A stretch of DNA of 55,558 bases from an uncultured Alistipes sp. GTDB taxonomy: Bacteria > Bacteroidota > Bacteroidia > Bacteroidales > Rikenellaceae. Positions 51,853 through 55,558 of the stretch are shown piece by piece. Within the stretch, counting starts at the first letter, position 1. Every line of letters begins with the position of its first letter. The notes beneath the pieces are model-generated. The model did not search any database, was not told the DNA's origin, and saw only the letters and a program-made list of their open reading frames with translations. The position numbers were made by a program, and so were the translations under genes. The DNA lies in assembly GCA_904502005.1 (NCBI GenBank), contig CAJGDC010000004.1:1-55558 (forward strand). Direction: 5' to 3'.

Positions 51853-52602
51853 ATGATTATTGTGACGATAATTTACCTGCTTTTAGGCTCGCTGCTGTTG
51901 ATAGTAAGTAGCAGATTGTCAGTTCGTTCAGCTGATGCGGAGGCAAAGGCGATAGAACGAATTGCTGCATTTGTTGCAACACGCTCAGGTGATATTTCGT
52001 CGTTGAAAAATGGGGTGGCATATCACCATTTTGTGCTATGTGTCGTCTATGTAGCTGATAGGGTTAATGAGGAGGCATACGAGCCATTAAGGGCAATAGT
52101 TAGGTATTACAATATTGAAAATGAACTTATATCAAGAGCTTGGCGGAGTAAGAATAGTGGTCGGCGTGCCTATCTTTTGGCACTTCTTGCTCGGCTGCCA
52201 TTAAGTATGGCTACCGTGGTAAAGGTTGAAAAGTTTTTAACCGATAAATCTGCTGATGTGAGATTCTATGCTCTGATGTCAATATTCTCTGTCGCGCCAT
52301 ATCGTGCGGTGGCAATCTTGGAGAGCATGGAGCAACGCCTCTCGCGCAGGGAGGTGGCGGAGATTCTAACACTATTAGGTCGTGGCTATTGCCCAATACC
52401 CTACACGAAGTTGATTGTATCTGAAAATTACAATCTTCAACTGCTCGGAATACACCTTGTCAGACGCTTCGGAATTACGGAGAGTCGGGCTGAAATAGCG
52501 CTGATAGTTAGAGATTTACATAATGAACTTAGGGATGATGCGTTAGAGACACTTGCATATTTTGGCGAGAGAGAGCGCTTTGGAAAATTTACTGTGATAT
52601 GA
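51853..52602 (+). CDS. Membrane-anchored helical-repeat (HEAT-like) protein
   Basis: The 249-residue product begins with one hydrophobic segment (residues 2-20) and continues with amphipathic helix pairs resembling HEAT repeats (VVKVEKFLTDKSADVRFYALM, then APYRAVAILESME and DDALETLAYFGERE). No catalytic motif is seen. It probably has one transmembrane anchor with the repeats in the cytoplasm. It shares a four-base overlap with the next gene and sits three bases after the receiver-like gene, so the three products probably act together. I do not recognise a named family. Confidence 0.6.
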   Translation: MIIVTIIYLLLGSLLLIVSSRLSVRSADAEAKAIERIAAFVATRSGDISSLKNGVAYHHFVLCVVYVADRVNEEAYEPLRAIVRYYNIENELISRAWRSKNSGRRAYLLALLARLPLSMATVVKVEKFLTDKSADVRFYALMSIFSVAPYRAVAILESMEQRLSRREVAEILTLLGRGYCPIPYTKLIVSENYNLQLLGIHLVRRFGITESRAEIALIVRDLHNELRDDALETLAYFGERERFGKFTVI

Positions 52603-53384
52603 TACTGGTTATAGTGGCAATATCTATCGCTATTTTACTCTTGATAGTAGCAGTAGTCTTTGTGTGTCGGTGCTACAGGATATTCTTGTCTACGCGACTA
52701 CTGGGGCTATCGACAGCATCGGAGGTGGATAGCGTTGGAGGTGTGGCGATATCTATTTTATGCCCCTCACCAGAGGGTATTGCTACGGTGGTCAATCTGC
52801 TCGGTGTGAGGTATCCCTGCTCGGAGGTCGTGGTGGCAATAGATAGAAGGCGACACAATAATCTGCTACTTCAACTCAAAATGCGTTACTCATTAGTAGG
52901 TCTGCAGTGTTTGGATGGAGAACTTTTTCGCTCATACCGTTGCTGTTTTCGTCGATTGGTTGTGGTTGCGAGTGATAGCAGTCTGGGATATGATGGCTTG
53001 CTTGACTTGGCGGCCAGAAATGCTATGTATGACTATCTGATGGCTGTACCACCATCAGTAAGGCTTATCGCTGATTCTCTGGGGTTTATTGCGGATAGTA
53101 TAGCATCTAAGATTGGTGATAGAGTAGATATAGTTACTACTTCAGAGAGGGGTGTTGTAGTGTTGTCGCGGAGCGCATGGCGTAGAGGGGTGTCGTTCAG
53201 TTTGCAGTCGATAAGTGTTTTACAGCAGAGTAGAATTCATATCAACCAGATTATTACTCTTGACGTAGAATCTGAAAGTGGTAGCGATGTTATGATTGAG
53301 CGAGCTAGATATAATTTTTGGGATTTTTTGGCGTTAAATATTATGAAGTACAGAAAAAAATTATTATCTTTGAAAAAACCTTAA
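52599..53384 (+). CDS. Membrane-anchored glycosyltransferase-like protein lacking catalytic residues
   Basis: The 261-residue product starts with a strong hydrophobic segment (residues 2-24). It then follows the layout of family 2 glycosyltransferases: ISILCPSPEGIATVVNLLG, the YPCSEVVVAID strand, and VVVASDSSLGYDGLLDLAAR with LMAVPPSVRLIADSLGF where the DxD metal site would lie. The usual Asp residues there are replaced (AVPPS), and the last strands are followed by RYNFWDFLALNIMKY. The protein is short and lacks the C-terminal membrane helices of processive synthases. It looks like a pseudo-glycosyltransferase, but the family call itself is tentative. The cysQ -7 box lies inside its 3' end. 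Confidence 0.5.
   Translation: MILVIVAISIAILLLIVAVVFVCRCYRIFLSTRLLGLSTASEVDSVGGVAISILCPSPEGIATVVNLLGVRYPCSEVVVAIDRRRHNNLLLQLKMRYSLVGLQCLDGELFRSYRCCFRRLVVVASDSSLGYDGLLDLAARNAMYDYLMAVPPSVRLIADSLGFIADSIASKIGDRVDIVTTSERGVVVLSRSAWRRGVSFSLQSISVLQQSRIHINQIITLDVESESGSDVMIERARYNFWDFLALNIMKYRKKLLSLKKP
53365..53372 (+). promoter_or_regulatory. -7 element of cysQ
   Basis: TATCTTTG lies within the end of the preceding gene and 18 bases before the cysQ ATG. The -33 position shows no clear TTG. Confidence 0.5.
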
Positions 53385-53389
53385 AACCG

Positions 53390-54217
53390 ATGCTTACAGA
53401 TGATATTAGAGCCTATCTGCTCCCTCAAGCATTCAACGCTGCGGTGCGTGCTGGTTGGGAGATAATGGAGGTCTATAAAAACAAAGATAATTACGACATC
53501 TCGGTTAAGAGTGATAGTACTCCTGTAACACTTGCCGATCGCGTTGCTCACGAGAAGATTAAACAGACTCTCGGACCGACACGAATACCGATTTTGTCGG
53601 AGGAGGGGCGTGAAATGCTCTATGATGAGCGCCGAAATTGGGAGCTCTTTTGGCTGGTAGACCCTCTGGATGGGACAGTCGAGTTTATAAAGGGGAATAA
53701 TGAATTTACCGTCAATATCGCCCTTATGTCAGAGCGAGTATGTGTTTGCGCTGTGGTCTATGTCCCTTATCTTAAACGCGCCTATGTAGCTAGCCAACAT
53801 ATTGGTTCATACCTACTTATCGATATTGCTCCCGATGTAAATGCAAACTACTCTTATGACGATATTTGTCAGCGAAGAAGTCGTTTGCCTCTGTCAGAGA
53901 AGCAGCATAGCGGCTATCGTATTGCAGTCTCTCGCTCACATCAGACAACTGAGACTCAACAATACATTGATGCGGTAAGAGAACTGCGTGGAGATGTAGA
54001 GATCGTGGAGCAGGGTAGTTCGTATAAGTTTTGCCTACTTGCCGAGGGCGCGATAGATTACTATCCGCGTACTACCCATACTTATGAGTGGGATACGGCT
54101 GCTGCGGAGTTGATACTCTCTGAGGCTGGAGGATTTACCCGCTCACTACCTGATAGAACACCGTTGCTCTACAATAAAGAGGATTTGCATAATCCTTGGT
54201 TTGAATGTGGAAGGTAA
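53390..54217 (+). CDS. cysQ: 3'(2'),5'-bisphosphate nucleotidase
   Basis: CysQ hydrolyses adenosine 3',5'-bisphosphate (pAp), the by-product of sulfate assimilation and of acyl-carrier-protein activation, to AMP. The 275 residues contain the inositol-monophosphatase-fold metal motifs LSEEGRE, WLVDPLDGTVEFIKGNNEFT, and WDTAAAELILSEAGG near the C terminus. The frame is open to 53318, but that start overlaps the previous gene and precedes the -7 box; ATG 53390 gives the family N terminus. Confidence 0.92.
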   Translation: MLTDDIRAYLLPQAFNAAVRAGWEIMEVYKNKDNYDISVKSDSTPVTLADRVAHEKIKQTLGPTRIPILSEEGREMLYDERRNWELFWLVDPLDGTVEFIKGNNEFTVNIALMSERVCVCAVVYVPYLKRAYVASQHIGSYLLIDIAPDVNANYSYDDICQRRSRLPLSEKQHSGYRIAVSRSHQTTETQQYIDAVRELRGDVEIVEQGSSYKFCLLAEGAIDYYPRTTHTYEWDTAAAELILSEAGGFTRSLPDRTPLLYNKEDLHNPWFECGR

Positions 54218-54230
54218 TATAAATAGGTAT

Positions 54231-54794
54231 ATGAGACGATTTTGGGTTATATTATTAGGTGTAATTACGCTTAGTGCAACTACAGCCTCGGCGCAGAACT
54301 ATCTTTCAGAGCGAAAAGTAGGAGCCGTTGAGGTAGAGCTGGGCGTGGGATTAGCTACGGCGGCAAATAGGATAAGTCATTTTGGAGAGAGTCGCCAAGG
54401 TGTTGAGGTTAGTGCCGAAGTAAGGTATAACTTCAGCCAGACGCCATTAGATATTGGTGTGCATTTTGGACTCTGTTCATTTACCCGTACACAACAGTTG
54501 GGAAACTACTTAAGTAATCACGATTTTGACAGCCAGATGCTTATGGTGGTGTCGGACTATAACTTTTTCCAAGGACGCCTTGCTTCGCTTTTTGTTGGTG
54601 CTGGTGCCGGTGTGGCGTGGAATAATCTTAATGCTAACGCAACAAAGAGTGGCTTTAATGCCTGCGTTATGCCGCGCATTGGCGTTGAATTGTCAAATCA
54701 TGTGCGTATAACGGCAGCCTATAAGTTCTACGAAAAGGCGAATAATCACCTTGTTCTTAGTGTAGGCTTTGCCTTTGGTGGCGGAACTCGTTAG
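54231..54794 (+). CDS. Small outer-membrane beta-barrel protein
   Basis: The 187-residue precursor has a signal peptide (VILLGVITLSATTASA^QNY). Its mature part has alternating hydrophobic and polar residues (VEVELGVGLATA, VEVSAEVRYNFS, RITAAYKFYEK) and a final strand NHLVLSVGFAFGGG. This fits an eight-stranded porin-like barrel (OmpA/OmpW size class). No ligand or partner can be inferred. The start ATG 54231 lies 13 bases after cysQ, so the two are likely cotranscribed. Confidence 0.75.
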   Translation: MRRFWVILLGVITLSATTASAQNYLSERKVGAVEVELGVGLATAANRISHFGESRQGVEVSAEVRYNFSQTPLDIGVHFGLCSFTRTQQLGNYLSNHDFDSQMLMVVSDYNFFQGRLASLFVGAGAGVAWNNLNANATKSGFNACVMPRIGVELSNHVRITAAYKFYEKANNHLVLSVGFAFGGGTR

Positions 54795-54817
54795 GTGAAA
54801 CATATTTACAATAAAAA

Positions 54818-54841
54818 AGGGGTGGCTATAAAGCTACCCCT
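54818..54841. terminator. Terminator between the barrel gene and rplT
   Basis: AGGGGTGGCT and AGCTACCCCT form a stem with one mismatch and a four-base loop, with an A run on one side. The genes on the two sides converge. Confidence 0.7.
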
Positions 54842-54862
54842 CATCTTTTGCAGAGCAAAAGG

Positions 54863-55207
54863 CTATTTAACTGCGTTTACAATTGCCTCGAATGCTTTCG
54901 GCTCGTTCATCGCTAGGTCAGCCATAACCTTACGGTTAAGAGCGATACCCTTAGCGTTTACTTTACCGATGAACTCCGAATAGGTCATACCGTAGGCACG
55001 GACTGCCGCATTGATACGAGTAATCCACAGCGAACGGAATGTACGCTTCTTAAGGCGGCGGTGTGCATATGCATACTGCAGACCCTTCTCAACAGTATTT
55101 TTGGCTACTGTCCAAACATTTCCCCTTGAACCAAAGTTACCCTTGGCAAGCTTCAAAACCTTTTTTCTTCTTGCGCGTGACGCAACAGCATTGACTGAAC
55201 GTGGCAT
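54863..55207 (-). CDS. rplT: Ribosomal protein bL20
   Basis: The 114-residue protein starts MPRSVNAVASRARRKKVLKLAKG and carries RRLKKRTFRSLWITRINAA, the conserved bL20 helical region that binds 23S rRNA early in assembly. In other bacteria L20 also represses its own operon by binding mRNA. The upstream spacer has a matching kind of structure (55231-55268). Confidence 0.97.
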   Translation of the reverse strand: MPRSVNAVASRARRKKVLKLAKGNFGSRGNVWTVAKNTVEKGLQYAYAHRRLKKRTFRSLWITRINAAVRAYGMTYSEFIGKVNAKGIALNRKVMADLAMNEPKAFEAIVNAVK

Positions 55208-55230
55208 ACTTAAAAGTTTTTGATGAAGTT

Positions 55231-55268
55231 AACAGCGGCACGATTCTCTCGTACTCTTTAGGGCTGTT
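55231..55268 (-). promoter_or_regulatory. Two-stem hairpin in the rpmI-rplT spacer, candidate L20 operator
   Basis: On the transcript, AACAGC pairs with GCTGTT (six pairs). Inside it, GTACGA pairs with TCGTGC around a five-base loop. An eight-base bulge (CCTAAAGA) lies on the 5' side, and one base is unpaired on the 3' side. It begins 53 bases after the rpmI stop and ends 23 bases before rplT. There is no T run, so it is not a terminator. Confidence 0.55.
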
Positions 55269-55321
55269 TCACTCCGGTTAATAAATAAAGTTAATTTTAA
55301 TTGGTAAAATTGTGATTAAAA

Positions 55322-55516
55322 TTACTTAACCAACAACTTCATAAGCTTTGGCTCATCTACGCTCGATACGAGTGCCGAGTGGCAAAGATTACGCTTCTGC
55401 TTTGTAGTCTTTTTTGTCAGGATGTGACTGTGATAAGCGTGCTTACGCTTGATCTTACCTGTGCCGGTGAAAGTAAAACGCTTCTTTGCAGCGGCATTAG
55501 TTTTCATTTTTGGCAT
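55322..55516 (-). CDS. rpmI: Ribosomal protein bL35
   Basis: The 64-residue protein has the typical MPKMKTNAAAKKRFTFTGTGKIKR start and the KRKHAYHSHILTKK core. It precedes rplT in the usual order. infC, its common upstream partner, is not inside the window; a promoter-like element directly upstream suggests rpmI can be transcribed on its own. Confidence 0.97.
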   Translation of the reverse strand: MPKMKTNAAAKKRFTFTGTGKIKRKHAYHSHILTKKTTKQKRNLCHSALVSSVDEPKLMKLLVK

Positions 55517-55549
55517 AATTGTAAAATATTTTTAGTTAAACATAGCGTG

Positions 55550-55557
55550 CAAAGATA
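55550..55557 (-). promoter_or_regulatory. -7 element before rpmI
   Basis: TATCTTTG on the - strand lies 33 bases before the rpmI start. The -33 part would be beyond the window edge. Confidence 0.5.
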
Positions 55558-55558
55558 C

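Noticed and set aside
52599..53384. GT-like gene as a frameshifted remnant of a longer synthase
   Set aside because: The downstream region immediately encodes cysQ in another frame, with no GT-like residues before it, so the short length seems genuine.

Overview
The window looks like chromosomal DNA of a gut-type Bacteroidales (phylum Bacteroidota). The main signs are promoters of the Bacteroidota type (TTTG/TTG, then about 19-20 bases, then TAnnTTTG), large fimbrillin-like surface lipoproteins, a carbamoyltransferase of the B. fragilis ArgF' (succinylornithine) type, and a DAHP synthase-chorismate mutase fusion. The genus cannot be fixed from the sequence alone. No phage, insertion sequence, CRISPR array or tRNA gene was seen.

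Layout, 1-20 kb: biosynthesis on the + strand. The window opens in the 3' part of an rRNA operon (5S rRNA and terminator). Next come a YbjN-like gene and metF-metH (folate-linked methionine synthesis). A ten-gene arginine operon follows (5430-15311): GNAT acyltransferase, argG, argC, argD, an unknown gene, a DUF418 membrane protein, argF', argB, argE and argH. Then comes an aromatic amino acid operon (pheA, aminotransferase, tyrA, DAHP synthase-chorismate mutase). It is preceded by a 19-residue leader peptide with seven Phe and two Tyr codons and by mutually exclusive hairpins, a textbook transcription attenuator.

19.4-43 kb: surface and housekeeping genes. On the - strand lie three large fimbrillin-like lipoproteins, a secreted esterase, two tandem M3 peptidase lipoproteins, an iron-type alcohol dehydrogenase (FucO-like) and serS. 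On the + strand lie rsmE with a pair of short chromate-transporter genes, and a U32-family protein with an RNA methyltransferase. A 121-bp terminal-inverted-repeat element lies at 30.6 kb. The genes at 19489 and 39346 share a nearly identical mature N terminus, a related long 5' leader with an upstream ORF, and a 32-nt element just after the stop codon. The 19489 upstream ORF contains a G9 tract and ends in an ATGA overlap with the main gene.

42.9-48.2 kb (- strand): a six-gene secreted phosphoesterase operon of five tandem S1/P1-type nucleases and a PHP-domain phosphodiesterase. The second nuclease has lost most zinc ligands. Downstream are rplU-rpmA and a fourth fimbrillin-like lipoprotein. 

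51.5-55.6 kb: a small + strand cluster (degenerate receiver domain, membrane-anchored helical-repeat protein, degenerate glycosyltransferase-like protein), followed by cysQ and a small outer-membrane beta-barrel protein. The window ends with rpmI-rplT on the - strand. The spacer between these two genes folds into a two-stem hairpin that could be an L20 autoregulatory site.
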